Origin: Clostridium kluyveri
GTDB taxonomy: Bacteria; Bacillota; Clostridia; Clostridiales; Clostridiaceae
Assembly: GCF_001902295.1 (NCBI RefSeq)
Contig: NZ_CP018335.1
Coordinates: 310,001-374,000 of the forward strand
Direction of reading: 5' to 3'
DNA: 64,000 nucleotides
Shown here: one piece after another, positions 44,144 through 53,161 of the stretch
How positions within the stretch are numbered: position 1 is the first letter of the stretch
How the letters are laid out: each line of letters starts with the position of its first letter
The notes under the pieces: model-generated
What the model saw: the letters and a program-made list of their open reading frames with translations, nothing else
The model's database searches: none
Told to the model about the DNA's origin: nothing
Program-made: the position numbers and the translations under genes

Positions 44144-44618
44144 CTTGTAACCCATGGGGGTACTGCTACAATTAAATCAGCACATAATTTTAGTGGAGAC
44201 TTATTCTCATTGATTAAAGGTGAAGGGAATAAGAGGGCGGGTAAAGCTGAGAATATTCCTAATCGACCTTCATTGGAGGCAATCAGATTTTCCTGATTAT
44301 GATCCACAGAAATCATTCATTGATGGTGAGGAGGTTCCTTATGGGACAAAAGGAAGTTCTAGACCAGACTTTTATACAGATGAGTCAAGTATAGAAGTTA
44401 AAAATTATAAAATTACTACTTCAGAAGGAAGAAGTAGACTGATTAATAACATTTCAAATCAAGTAAATAAAAGAATTACTGATTTGCCAGATGGAACGTC
44501 TCAAACTATAATAATTGATACTAGAGGCCAAGATGTTTCTAATGAAATTTTGAGAAATATTAGGGATAGTATTATTGAAAAATCAAATACCAATGTAACT
44601 ATACAATTTAAGAGGTGA
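44144..44618 (+). pseudogene. Orphan toxin C-terminal region (third toxin remnant)
   Basis: Bases 44144 to about 44243 repeat 42369-42468 of the second toxin (LVTHGG.ATIKSAHNFS region) without any N-terminal module. A frameshift near 44280 leads into a different toxin domain with DYDPQKSFIDGEEVPYGTKG, RPDFY and SIEVKNYKI, resembling a restriction-endonuclease-fold nuclease (D...ExK pattern). It is the tip of a truncated polymorphic toxin, kept with its immunity gene. Confidence 0.75.
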
Positions 44619-44622
44619 TAAA

Positions 44623-45015
44623 ATGGCTATTGGATTTAGAGTAGATTTTTTATGGTATCAAGTAGGCACACCAGATTTTCTACATGCATTCTTTTCTACT
44701 ATTTGTTATAATTTGGAATCAAAAAAATGGGGAGATAAATATCCTTATTTAATGAACGAATTATATCAAGGGAAATTAAGTTGGAAGAATGCAGATAAGG
44801 TAATAGAAGAATTAAAAGAAGTTAAAAGTAAATTCAAGGATTTTAGCCCATCACAAGTAATTTGGGATATTGGAGATATCTTAAAGCAACCTCCGTGGGG
44901 TGATAAAATAAGTCCTGAGATTACAGATCTATCTAATTATTTTGTAACAAGTGATGGCAGAGATTTAATTGAGAGTATGCTAATGTCTAAAAACGAAGGG
45001 AGTAAAGAAACATGA
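44623..45015 (+). CDS. Imm70-like immunity protein
   Basis: A 130-residue protein with the pattern of the immunity-70 family: GFRVDFLWYQVGTPDFLHAFFSTICYNLE, YPYLMNELYQGKL and WGDKISPEITDLSNYFVTSDGRDL. It follows the orphan toxin tail by 4 bp, which fits a cognate pair. Its stop overlaps the next frame by 4 nt. Confidence 0.8.
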   Translation: MAIGFRVDFLWYQVGTPDFLHAFFSTICYNLESKKWGDKYPYLMNELYQGKLSWKNADKVIEELKEVKSKFKDFSPSQVIWDIGDILKQPPWGDKISPEITDLSNYFVTSDGRDLIESMLMSKNEGSKET

Positions 45016-45290
45016 CAAAGGAATTAGTACAAAAATTCAAAACATATTTGGAGGAAAAAGGAAAGAGTTCAAATACGGTAGAAAGCTATGTGGGAGATAC
45101 TTTAGCATTTGTAACATTTCTTGAAGGTAAAGTAAGTGAGTTTTGCGATATCAAGATAAAGAATAAGGAAGAAACGGCTATATCGTATCTAAAGGAAGGA
45201 AACTTTAGTGTTCAAGGGAATCGGGATACATACCCTGAATTTGGAACATTATTTGGCATACAGGCTTTTGGGATTTCAAGCGTGTATTAG
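45012..45290 (+). pseudogene. Truncated tyrosine recombinase (integrase) N-terminus
   Basis: The first about 55 residues (KELVQKFKTYLEEKGKSSNTVESY, LAFVTFLEG) match the SAM-like core-binding domain of phage-type integrases. The frame then departs into unrelated sequence and stops; the catalytic R...HxxR..Y part is absent. It overlaps the Imm70-like stop. Another short remnant in a different frame follows to about 45360. Confidence 0.6.
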
Positions 45291-45465
45291 AAAGTTAATT
45301 GTTGCACCGGGGATTGATCCCAAAGAAAAAGCGATCGTTGTTACCAGCCCGTTATAAATATTATGTTGCTACTTATAAAAATAATTATTATTTAAAGTAT
45401 TGAACTATTTCTTTTTCTAAATCTTTCTGCTACAATTTTTAATAACATATCAGTTTTGAAATGAG

Positions 45466-46701
45466 ATGAGGATTATAATTCATAAGGATTTTAATAAGTT
45501 TAGAATTTTTGCGTTTATATACTGGGGTATGATAATTAGTGTCAGCGGAATGTATACAATGTACATATCACAGATTGGTTTTTGTAAGGAAGAAATTGGA
45601 ATGACAGTAACACTTTATAGTGTATCAATGCTTGTAGGCCATAGTTTTTTAGGATATCTTGTAGATAAATTAAGATGTATAAAAAAAATTATGTTGTCAT
45701 CAATCAGCATTGGGTTAATCATAGCCGCAGGGCTGCCCTTGGCGGGATTAAATTGGCAAGTATGCCTTTTAATAGCTATGTGGGGCTTTTTTATAGGAGG
45801 TGCATCAACCCTCTTCGATACCTGGTGTATTAGTACATTAAAAGCACATGGAGAGCAAAATAATTTTGGAAAGATCAGAGGCTTTGGTTCTGTAGGTTAT
45901 GGCCTTTCGGGAGCACTCCTCGGGTTGCTTCTTTCGAAGTTTGGATGGAACATATACTATTTGTATATTGCTGCGGTTGTTATGTTTACTTTGATAATTA
46001 TATACATAAATGATGATAGGCATATAGAAAATATGGGAGGCAAAAGTCCTAATGTTTCTATAAAGGAAGCACTAACTCAGATCCTTAAAATTAAACCTTT
46101 TATTATAATGTTAATCATAGTATTTACGTATAATTTTATATACATGGGAATATACAACTATCTGGGTGTTCTCGTTAAAGATTATGGTGGTGGAGCATTA
46201 AGCCTTGGTTTAACATACTTTTTTGATGCTACTCCTGAGATAGTTACTTATTTCCTTACTGCTAGTTTGCTTAAAAAATATAAGAATAAGAGTCTTATTT
46301 TTGTAGCTTTTCTTCTTCAGGCAATAAGGCTTGTAGTAATTTATATATTTAGTAATGCACTTGCAGTGATGCTTATGGGCATATTATCAGGTTTTGCCTT
46401 TGGTATTATGGATGCCTCTTATAAAACATATGTATATGATCTTGCACCAGAAAAATATAAGACAAGCTGCTTAAGCTTATTTGATTGCATAGTTGGATTT
46501 TCGGGCATTATATGTGCACCTATATTTGGATTCTTATTTGTAAGGCTTGGTACAAATGCTATTATAGTTTTTGCACTTATTATAGATATAATTATGGCTT
46601 CTGTATTGTTAATAAATATGCTATATCCTGTAATGTCAAGAAAAGGTTTTTCAAAATGCAAAACAACCATTAAAAGTGAAAATACGAATAATGTGCGTTG
46701 A
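45466..46701 (+). CDS. MFS transporter (MFS_1-like / nucleoside permease type)
   Basis: A 411-residue protein with about 12 hydrophobic helices and a long basic central loop (about 185-205). The pattern FSSYLVDKLR-like loop 2-3 (GYLVDKLRCIKKI) and GFFIGGASTLFDTWC resemble the LacY/NupG-type MFS_1_like group. Substrate cannot be told. The start ATG has only a weak ribosome binding site. It stands alone after the toxin island. Confidence 0.85.
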   Translation: MRIIIHKDFNKFRIFAFIYWGMIISVSGMYTMYISQIGFCKEEIGMTVTLYSVSMLVGHSFLGYLVDKLRCIKKIMLSSISIGLIIAAGLPLAGLNWQVCLLIAMWGFFIGGASTLFDTWCISTLKAHGEQNNFGKIRGFGSVGYGLSGALLGLLLSKFGWNIYYLYIAAVVMFTLIIIYINDDRHIENMGGKSPNVSIKEALTQILKIKPFIIMLIIVFTYNFIYMGIYNYLGVLVKDYGGGALSLGLTYFFDATPEIVTYFLTASLLKKYKNKSLIFVAFLLQAIRLVVIYIFSNALAVMLMGILSGFAFGIMDASYKTYVYDLAPEKYKTSCLSLFDCIVGFSGIICAPIFGFLFVRLGTNAIIVFALIIDIIMASVLLINMLYPVMSRKGFSKCKTTIKSENTNNVR

Positions 46702-47134
46702 CAATTAAATAATGTGATGTTTGAAAATCTAAACAAGAACACATGAAAATAATTATAGGTTCAATGAAAGTTAAGCTTTATGGAGAAGATATTTTTAAAA
46801 GATATAATAAGATGATATTTTTATAGTAATTTTTTATCACTCAAATTAATCAGCTTTACCTGACTACAGCATGAATAAATTCCTTGGAAATAATGCTTTT
46901 CAAATTTATCCCATTCAGAACAATGTACCAGTTACACACTGTGTTGAAATTTATACTGCTTTCTATCTTGTCAATCTACTAAGTCAATAAGGACAAAATA
47001 AAGGGTGTTTTAGAGTAAAAGAAGTTATTAATATAAAAATATAAAGTCAAAAAAATCCTTGTAGTATTAATTGATATCAGTATACTTAATATTAACGGCG
47101 CCGTAAATAAAATATAAAATAAGGAGATTTATTT
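46702..47134. other. Intergenic region before trmO
   Basis: About 430 bp without a clear gene. Minus-strand stretches near 46850-46990 look like decayed coding sequence in two frames but are interrupted. A 10-bp GC palindrome ACGGCGCCGT lies at 47095-47104, just upstream of the trmO ribosome binding site AAGGAG. Confidence 0.5.
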
Positions 47135-47611
47135 ATGGAACAGTTTAAATTAAGAGCAGTTGGGAAGATTTGTGTAGATGGCCAAGACATGAGAGTAGTT
47201 TTAAATAAAGAGTACATTCCTGCCCTTATAAATTTGGAGGGATTTAGCTATGTAAATGTACTATGGTGGTTTGATAAGTGTGATAATTTTAAATCCAGGA
47301 CAAAACTTATTGAGAAGAATCCCTATAAAAATGCTCCTGAAATATTAGGAACTTTTGCAACACGCTCCCCAGAGAGACCCAATCCTATTGGTCTCAGCTG
47401 CAGTTATGTTACTTACATTGATTATAACAAGGGCATTATTGGACTAGCCTATATAGATGCTATTAATGGAACCACTGTTTTAGATATTAAACCATATACT
47501 CCTAGTCTTGATAGAGTAGAGAAACCAGTAGTTCCAAAATGGTGTTCCAATTGGCCCCAAAGTATGGAGGAGTCTGGAGATTTTGACTGGAGTACAGTAT
47601 TTAATTTTTAA
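47135..47611 (+). CDS. trmO: tRNA (t6A37) N6-methyltransferase TrmO-like protein
   Basis: A 158-residue protein of the TrmO/TsaA (YaeB) family, which methylates N6-threonylcarbamoyladenosine at tRNA position 37 using S-adenosylmethionine. The diagnostic TFATRSPERPNPIGLS segment and the late DIKPYTPSLDRV are present. It is the short form lacking a C-terminal extension. Confidence 0.85.
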   Translation: MEQFKLRAVGKICVDGQDMRVVLNKEYIPALINLEGFSYVNVLWWFDKCDNFKSRTKLIEKNPYKNAPEILGTFATRSPERPNPIGLSCSYVTYIDYNKGIIGLAYIDAINGTTVLDIKPYTPSLDRVEKPVVPKWCSNWPQSMEESGDFDWSTVFNF

Positions 47612-48097
47612 TCTACACCAAAACTAAAACTATTTAATATCTTTAGTTTCCTCAAAATGAAGATATGCAGTACGCCTAGATAAGTTTTTCTAAGGTTCAG
47701 ATGGAGATAAGCATTTCTCTATGGTAAACTTCACCTGAATCTAAGAAAAACTTGAAAAGTATAACTGCAATTTGTAATCTGAACTAATATAGAAAAGTCT
47801 CTAACATAAAAATACCATCTGTTGTATCTAGTAAAATCAATCCTGCGGCAAAGAGAATTGGGAGGCATATAAAGAAACAACAGGGATGGATTAAGATGTC
47901 GTCCTAGCTGAGATAGCCAATAGTGCTGTTCCAGAGGCAGTATTAAATCCTAATCCAAACAAAAAACTAAGGGGATATAGGGGATATATATGTCAGCTTC
48001 TATTGATAAAATCATCTATATGTGACAATACCACTACAATAGTACAATCATTCTTGGAAGCGTTTTTAGATTAAAGCTCATATTTTAAATACTACTT
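47612..48097. other. Intergenic region after trmO
   Basis: About 485 bp holding the hairpin repeat at 47682-47753 and stretches that look like fragments of coding sequence near 47850-48000 without an open frame of note. Confidence 0.5.
47682..47753 (+). repeat. Hairpin repeat element, copy A
   Basis: Two 25-nt arms (47682-47706 and 47729-47753) flank a 22-nt loop and pair almost fully. The same design, arm length and loop length occur at 60747-60818 in the other orientation, with shared flank sequence (GCAGTACGCCTAGATAAG here). It is a dispersed palindromic element, possibly a MITE or an IS200/IS605-type end. Confidence 0.75.
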
Positions 48098-48844
48098 TTA
48101 TAATTTATTAATTATACTGGCACTATAAGCTGCACCGAAGCCATTATCTATATTTACCACAGTAACACCGCTTGCACAGCTATTTAGCATTGTTAAAAGA
48201 GCTGATACTCCTCCAAAATTTGCTCCATATCCAACACTTGTTGGTACTGCAATCAAAGGTTTATCTATGAGACCTCCAACAACACTAGCAAGTGCTCCTT
48301 CCATTCCAGCTACAACTATGACTACCTTTGCGCCCCTAATAACGTCCAAACTTTCAAATAATCTGTGAATACCAGCTACTCCAACGTCGGTAATTTTTAC
48401 TACCTTATTTCCAAATATCATAGCTGTTTCTGCAGCCTCTTCTACTACAGGCAAATCAGAAGTTCCAGCCGAAACTATAGCTATATAGCTATTTGTGAGG
48501 TTGTTATTTCTTTTTTTGATAGTTATTGTTCTGCCAAGTGAATTATATTTTGCTTCTTTACAGATTTCTTTTACTGCTTTGTACATTTCGTCACTGGCTC
48601 TAGTAGCTAATATGTCATTATCTTTTGTAAGCATGAATTTTATAATATCTTTTACCTGTTCTACTGTCTTTCTTTCACAATATATCACTTCAGGATAACC
48701 CATCCTTATTTCTCTATGATTATCAATTTTTGAAAATCCTAAGTCTTTAAATGGTAATTCTATAATTTTTTCAACAGCTTCATCAATTTCCATTTTATTA
48801 CTGCGTATCATTTTAAGCATTTCTATTAGATCATTCTTATTCAT
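48098..48844 (-). CDS. larB: Nickel pincer cofactor biosynthesis protein LarB
   Basis: LarB carboxylates nicotinic acid adenine dinucleotide in the synthesis of the nickel-pincer cofactor used by lactate racemase and other LarA relatives. The 248-residue product has the AIR-carboxylase-like C-terminal domain (IVSAGTSDLPVVEEAAETA, GMEGALASVVGGL, PTSVGYGANFGGV). Its partner larC lies 1.9 kb away on the plus strand; larA and larE are not in the window. Confidence 0.93.
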   Translation of the reverse strand: MNKNDLIEMLKMIRSNKMEIDEAVEKIIELPFKDLGFSKIDNHREIRMGYPEVIYCERKTVEQVKDIIKFMLTKDNDILATRASDEMYKAVKEICKEAKYNSLGRTITIKKRNNNLTNSYIAIVSAGTSDLPVVEEAAETAMIFGNKVVKITDVGVAGIHRLFESLDVIRGAKVVIVVAGMEGALASVVGGLIDKPLIAVPTSVGYGANFGGVSALLTMLNSCASGVTVVNIDNGFGAAYSASIINKL

Positions 48845-48925
48845 TCCATTCCTCCTAAAGTAAATCTCATGATTTTACTTCTTTCAATTGCTGCCTTCTT
48901 CTTTAAATTTTTTGTTCATTATTTT

Positions 48926-50059
48926 TTAGAAAGAAAGTTTTGCTTCAAATGTATCAGCTATATCCTTTAAACACTTCGTAATCTCAATATGCTGTGGACA
49001 ACTTTTTTCACACTGTTTGCATCCAATACAGTCTGATGCTTTTCCATGTGTTTTTATATAATTATCATAATATAATCTTTGCGTGGAAAAACCTGAGCTC
49101 AGAGATTGTTTTTCTGTATTGTATAATGCAAAATACTTCGGAATAGCTATATTTTTGGGACAGCCCTCTACACAGTACTGACAGGCCGTACAGGGAATTG
49201 CAATGGCTTCATTAATAATTCCAATTGCTTTTTTGATGACATCATATTCTTCCTGTACAAATGGTTTAAACTCCTGCATGTAGCTTGTATTATCCAGTAA
49301 CTGCTCCATATTAGACATTCCACTTAATACCATCATAATTCCCTCATGGCTTGCCACGAAACGGATAGCCCATGATGGTATAGACATGTTAGGATGATAT
49401 TCTTTAAATAATTGCTCTGCTTTTTCAGGTACCTTTGCAAGGGAACCACCTTTGACAGGCTCCATGACAATAATAGGTTTGTTATGTTTTCTTGCTACTT
49501 CATAGCATTTACCTGACTGAATGCTTTCATTGTCCCAATCCATATAATTAATCTGCAGCTGAACGAAATCTACCTCAGGATGTGTTGTCAATATTTTCTC
49601 TAGTAAATCCGCATTATCATGGAAAGAAAAACCAATATGTCTAACTTTGCCTTGTTTTTTCTTTTCCTGAATAAATTCAAAACTATTTAATTTTTCAGCT
49701 GTTTTATAATTTGTTACACCTAGGTTATGAAGAAGATAGTAATCAAAATACTCTACACCACATTTCTCTAACTGCTCATTAAAAATTTTTTCCTGATCTT
49801 CTTTTGTTCTTAAAAGCATAGTTGGAAGTTTTGTAGTAAGGGTAAATTTATCTCTGCTGTGCCTTTTAACCAAAGCTTCTTTTATAGCTACCTCACTCTT
49901 GAAACCATGATACATATATGCTGTATCAAAATAAGTAAAGCCTCTTTCTAAAAAGGTATCCACCATTTGATTCAGTGTATCCATATTAATACTTGATGGA
50001 TCTTCCTGGTTCTTTAATGGCAAACGCATTAATCCAAATCCCAGTTTTTTCTTTTTCAT
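48926..50059 (-). CDS. Aldo/keto reductase with C-terminal 4Fe-4S domain
   Basis: A 377-residue protein. Start ATG 50059 (MKKKKLGFGLMRLPL) follows GGAGG; upstream in-frame codons lie in the promoter. The TIM-barrel aldo/keto reductase part has DTAYMYHGFKSE and the catalytic-type Lys/His region (LTTKLP, DYYLLHNLG). The C-terminal 80 residues carry two cysteine clusters (CTACQYCVEGCP and CIGCKQCEKSCP) for [4Fe-4S] centres. It is divergent from a MerR gene that probably activates it. Confidence 0.93.
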   Translation of the reverse strand: MKKKKLGFGLMRLPLKNQEDPSSINMDTLNQMVDTFLERGFTYFDTAYMYHGFKSEVAIKEALVKRHSRDKFTLTTKLPTMLLRTKEDQEKIFNEQLEKCGVEYFDYYLLHNLGVTNYKTAEKLNSFEFIQEKKKQGKVRHIGFSFHDNADLLEKILTTHPEVDFVQLQINYMDWDNESIQSGKCYEVARKHNKPIIVMEPVKGGSLAKVPEKAEQLFKEYHPNMSIPSWAIRFVASHEGIMMVLSGMSNMEQLLDNTSYMQEFKPFVQEEYDVIKKAIGIINEAIAIPCTACQYCVEGCPKNIAIPKYFALYNTEKQSLSSGFSTQRLYYDNYIKTHGKASDCIGCKQCEKSCPQHIEITKCLKDIADTFEAKLSF

Positions 50060-50140
50060 ATTTATATTTCCTCCTCTATTTTTATTTATTTCTGAAATGA
50101 TTTTATGGATGCACGTCTTTGTCTTAGCATCTTTAAAATA

Positions 50141-50171
50141 ATAATACACCTTAGAGTTAGCTCCAAGTCAA
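50141..50171 (-). promoter_or_regulatory. MerR-type promoter for the aldo/keto reductase
   Basis: On the minus strand TTGACT (50171-50166) and TATTAT (50146-50141) are separated by 19 bp, the overlong spacer characteristic of MerR-activated promoters. The spacer contains the dyad CTTGGAG-CTAA-CTCTAAG. Confidence 0.75.
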
Positions 50172-50231
50172 GAATTTTCTTTAAAAAAATTTCTAGAGAT
50201 ATGAGCCATTAAAATTTTTCAGAAAAACTAC

Positions 50232-50262
50232 TTGACTTGGAGTACACTTAAAGTGATAGAGT
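50232..50262 (+). promoter_or_regulatory. MerR-type promoter for the merR gene
   Basis: TTGACT (50232-50237), a 19-bp spacer and TAGAGT (50257-50262). The spacer begins with the same TGGAG as the divergent promoter and contains the dyad ACTTGGAGTACACTTAAAGT, suggesting the regulator binds both. Confidence 0.7.
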
Positions 50263-50311
50263 ATATATAGAACGAATAAATACAAGTAAAAAGTAAATGA
50301 GGTGCTTTTCT

Positions 50312-50698
50312 ATGATGATTGCAGAAGTAAGTCAAAAATATGATATAACAGCTGATACACTGCGGTATTATGAGCGTGTAGGCTTGATTCCACCTGTGAA
50401 TCGAAATGCCAGTGGAATTAGGAATTACACGGAAGAAGACTGTAATTGGGTTGGATTTATAAAATGTATGCGTAGTGCCGGACTTTCCATTGAAGTATTA
50501 GTTGAATATGTAACTATGTTTCAACGGGGAAATTCTACAATTAAGGCTAGAAAAGAGCTTTTGATAGAACAACGTAGGCAGCTTATTGAAAGAATTAATG
50601 AAATGAAACAAACGCTGGAGCGTCTGGATATGAAAATTGATGGATATGAAGAAAGAGTATTGGTAAAAGAAGAACAATTGAAAAGAATGGATGACTAA
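50312..50698 (+). CDS. MerR-family transcriptional regulator
   Basis: A 128-residue regulator with an N-terminal MerR winged helix (EVSQKYDITADTLRYYERVGLIPPVNRNASGIRNYTEEDCNWVGFIKCMR) and a coiled-coil C-terminus without metal-binding cysteines. Such members commonly control aldo/keto reductases. Start ATG 50312 follows GAGGTG; an upstream ATG at 50297 overlaps that site. larC follows after 77 bp. Confidence 0.93.
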   Translation: MMIAEVSQKYDITADTLRYYERVGLIPPVNRNASGIRNYTEEDCNWVGFIKCMRSAGLSIEVLVEYVTMFQRGNSTIKARKELLIEQRRQLIERINEMKQTLERLDMKIDGYEERVLVKEEQLKRMDD

Positions 50699-50775
50699 TT
50701 TGTGTTCTTTAGCATATTTAATTTCAGAAAATAAAAAGGAAAGTTCAATTCGAATGCTCAGAGGGAGTGATAAAC

Positions 50776-51975
50776 ATGAAGATTTTATATTATGATTGTT
50801 TCTGTGGTATAAGTGGCGACATGAATTTAGCGGCATTGATAGATTTAGGGGTTTCAAAAGAATATTTAATGGAAGAACTTTCAAAAGTTAATTTGAATTC
50901 TGAATATGAAATGAAAATTGAAAGGTCTGTAAAACTTGGAATAACAGGAACTAGAGTAGATGTTAAGCTAAATGAAAGTAGTCATAGTGAAGAAGAACAT
51001 GGTCATGACCACCAGCACCATCATAGAAAATTAAAAGATATAGAGAAAATAATAAATTCAAGTCACTTAAGTGATAAAGTAAAAAACATTAGTTTAGGCA
51101 TGTTTATGAAGATTGCAGAGGCAGAGGCAAAGATTCACGGAAAAAGTTTATATGAAGTGCATTTTCATGAGGTAGGAGCTATCGACTCAATTGTAGATTT
51201 GGTGGGGGCAGCTATTTGTATAGATTATTTAAAGGTTGATAGAATTATTGCATCACCGGTTCAAGTTGGCGGTGGCTTTGTTAAATGTTCTCATGGTATT
51301 ATGCCAGTACCGGCCCCTGCAACAACAGAAATACTAAAAAACATTCCAATTAGTACAGGAATAGTGCAGTTTGAAACGACTACCCCTACTGGCGCTGCAA
51401 TACTTGCAGTTAATGTTGAAGAATTCACCTCAAAAATTGATTTTTCAATTAAAAAGACAGGTTATGGAATAGGCCATAGAGATTTAGAAATTCCAAATGT
51501 TTTAAGGGTATATTTAGGTAAACAGGAGCGTTCTGAAAAAGTAGAAGAACAGTATATACTTGAAACTAATATAGATGATATGAATCCAGAACTTTATGAA
51601 TATGTACAAGAAAGACTTTTTGAAGTAGGAGCATTAGATGTATTTAAAACACCTATATATATGAAAAAAGGAAGACCAGGTATAAAATTAAGTGTGTTAA
51701 CTGATGAAAAAGGTGAAAAGGATATTTTAGATGTTATTTTTCAAGAAACAACTTCAATAGGTGTGAGAAAACATAAAGTTGAAAAAATAATGTTAAATAG
51801 AGATTTTTCAAAAGTAAAAACAGAGTATGGAGATATTACAGTAAAAAAATCTTATTATGAAGGAAAGTTAGTGAAATATAAACCAGAATATGAGGAATGC
51901 AAGGCTATAGCAAAAGAAAAAAATATATCTATAGATAAGGTATATAAAGCAGTATATAGACAAGATTTAAATTGA
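50776..51975 (+). CDS. larC: Nickel insertion protein LarC
   Basis: LarC inserts nickel into the pincer cofactor with CTP. The roughly 399-residue product starts MKILYYDCFCGISGDMNLAAL (ATG 50776 after GAGGGAGTG). A His-rich stretch (HGHDHQHHH near residues 80-90) and HFHEVGAIDSIVDLVGA probably bind nickel; the C-terminal LarC2 half begins near YILETNIDDMNPE. In Lactobacillus plantarum the two halves need a programmed frameshift; here the frame is continuous. Confidence 0.94.
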   Translation: MKILYYDCFCGISGDMNLAALIDLGVSKEYLMEELSKVNLNSEYEMKIERSVKLGITGTRVDVKLNESSHSEEEHGHDHQHHHRKLKDIEKIINSSHLSDKVKNISLGMFMKIAEAEAKIHGKSLYEVHFHEVGAIDSIVDLVGAAICIDYLKVDRIIASPVQVGGGFVKCSHGIMPVPAPATTEILKNIPISTGIVQFETTTPTGAAILAVNVEEFTSKIDFSIKKTGYGIGHRDLEIPNVLRVYLGKQERSEKVEEQYILETNIDDMNPELYEYVQERLFEVGALDVFKTPIYMKKGRPGIKLSVLTDEKGEKDILDVIFQETTSIGVRKHKVEKIMLNRDFSKVKTEYGDITVKKSYYEGKLVKYKPEYEECKAIAKEKNISIDKVYKAVYRQDLN

Positions 51976-52481
51976 TGTTATAGATTAGGAATGTAATAAT
52001 TAATATTAATTTTCCTTTGGATTCAGAACTGTAATTTAAGTATTTTTTATCTGAATCATTGGGTTTTTTACAGTGTAAATATTTATTTAACTTGTACAAA
52101 ATAATATTGTAACAATTAGAGAATATAATCATAGCAAAAGTATATAATATCCCCAGGTGTTATAGATATGTAGGACTGTGTCTATGGTTGCAGGGCACAA
52201 TAAATTTAAATGCAACTATCAGAAATTTATGTATCAAACTCGCACCCTTAAAATAATATTTTTAAAAATAAGTCTTCGTCATTTAGAGGGTTTATTTTTA
52301 TATTAACACATATTTAAAATGTCAATATTATTTAACCTATACGTAATAATATCATAACAATTGATAAATATAATAATTATATACAATACCCAATAATAAT
52401 GAAATACAACACTACATTCATGTAAGTATAATTCCTTGTAGTATAAGTATACTTATCAATCTAAAAACTTAAAACCACAAA
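51976..52481. other. AT-rich intergenic region after larC
   Basis: No gene is visible. GATTCAG (52020-52026) pairs with CTGAATC (52051-52057) before ATTGGGTTTTTT and may terminate larC. A perfect 14-bp palindrome ATAAGTATACTTAT lies at 52443-52456. Confidence 0.5.
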
Positions 52482-52516
52482 AAGTACCAAGATAATATCT
52501 GGTACTTATTTTTTTA
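52482..52516. terminator. Bidirectional terminator upstream of the fluoride riboswitch
   Basis: AAGTACC-A-AGAT (52482-52493) pairs with ATCT-GGTACTT (52497-52507); the plus strand continues ATTTTTTTATT and the minus strand TTTTTGTGG. Confidence 0.8.
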
Positions 52517-52587
52517 TTTATTGTAATATGGAGATTTCAACATAATTTCATAGCAATCTTTCTCATTTTATGATATAATAAAAATAA

Positions 52588-52672
52588 TAAGGTGATGGAG
52601 TTCACCATAACCGCAGAAATGCTGATGACTCCTACAAATAACATTCTGTTATTTGTAGGAGTCATTTTGTTT
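52588..52672 (+). ncRNA. Fluoride riboswitch (crcB motif) with terminator
   Basis: GGTGATGGAGTTCACCATAACC, AATGCTGATGACTCCTAC match the conserved fluoride aptamer (about 52590-52637). A 17-bp terminator stem (52626-52642 with 52648-52664) followed by TTTTGTTT shares the 3' aptamer bases, so fluoride binding would stop the terminator forming. It precedes two crcB genes. Confidence 0.95.
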
Positions 52673-52717
52673 AAAGAGGTTCTGAAAGAATACCTATGTA
52701 GGACAAGGAGAAAAGAA

Positions 52718-53161
52718 ATGAGAAAGTATATATTTATTAGTATTGGGGGTATTTTAGGCGCTATATTAAGGTATGTTATCAGAAATATTCCTATTGTTCA
52801 TTATCATGAGAATATTCCCTTAAATACTTTGATTATCAATATCACAGGAAGCTTCATTTTGGCTTTGATTTTAACAGTGGCTTATGAAGTTTTAGAACTT
52901 GATTCTGATATCCGGCTCGGGATTGCCACAGGCTTTATAGGAGCGTATACCACCTTTTCTACATTATGCAAGGAAACTGTGACATTGTTTTCTAAAGGGG
53001 ATTATTTCTCGGCAATTTCCTATGTAACTGTTTCAACCATGTTAGGAATTGCCTTTGTGTATTTGGGCGTCGTGCTTGCCAGAGAAGTTGTAGTAAAATT
53101 AATTAATAAGGAAGATAAAAAGTTAAAAGAAGAATCAATTAATGAAAGCGGGTCGGATTGA
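52718..53161 (+). CDS. crcB: Fluoride channel CrcB (Fluc), first subunit
   Basis: A 147-residue, four-helix fluoride exporter subunit with GGILGAILRYVIRN, NTLIINITGSFIL and GFIGAYTTFSTLCKE. ATG 52718 follows AAGGAG; a longer frame would run back through the riboswitch. A charged C-terminal tail is present. The second crcB gene follows with overlapping or near-overlapping start, so the pair probably makes an antiparallel heterodimer. Confidence 0.95.
   Translation: MRKYIFISIGGILGAILRYVIRNIPIVHYHENIPLNTLIINITGSFILALILTVAYEVLELDSDIRLGIATGFIGAYTTFSTLCKETVTLFSKGDYFSAISYVTVSTMLGIAFVYLGVVLAREVVVKLINKEDKKLKEESINESGSD

Noticed and set aside
51976..52481. Hidden gene or tRNA after larC
   Set aside because: No open frame, no cloverleaf and no conserved riboswitch core could be found by eye; only hairpins and a palindrome.
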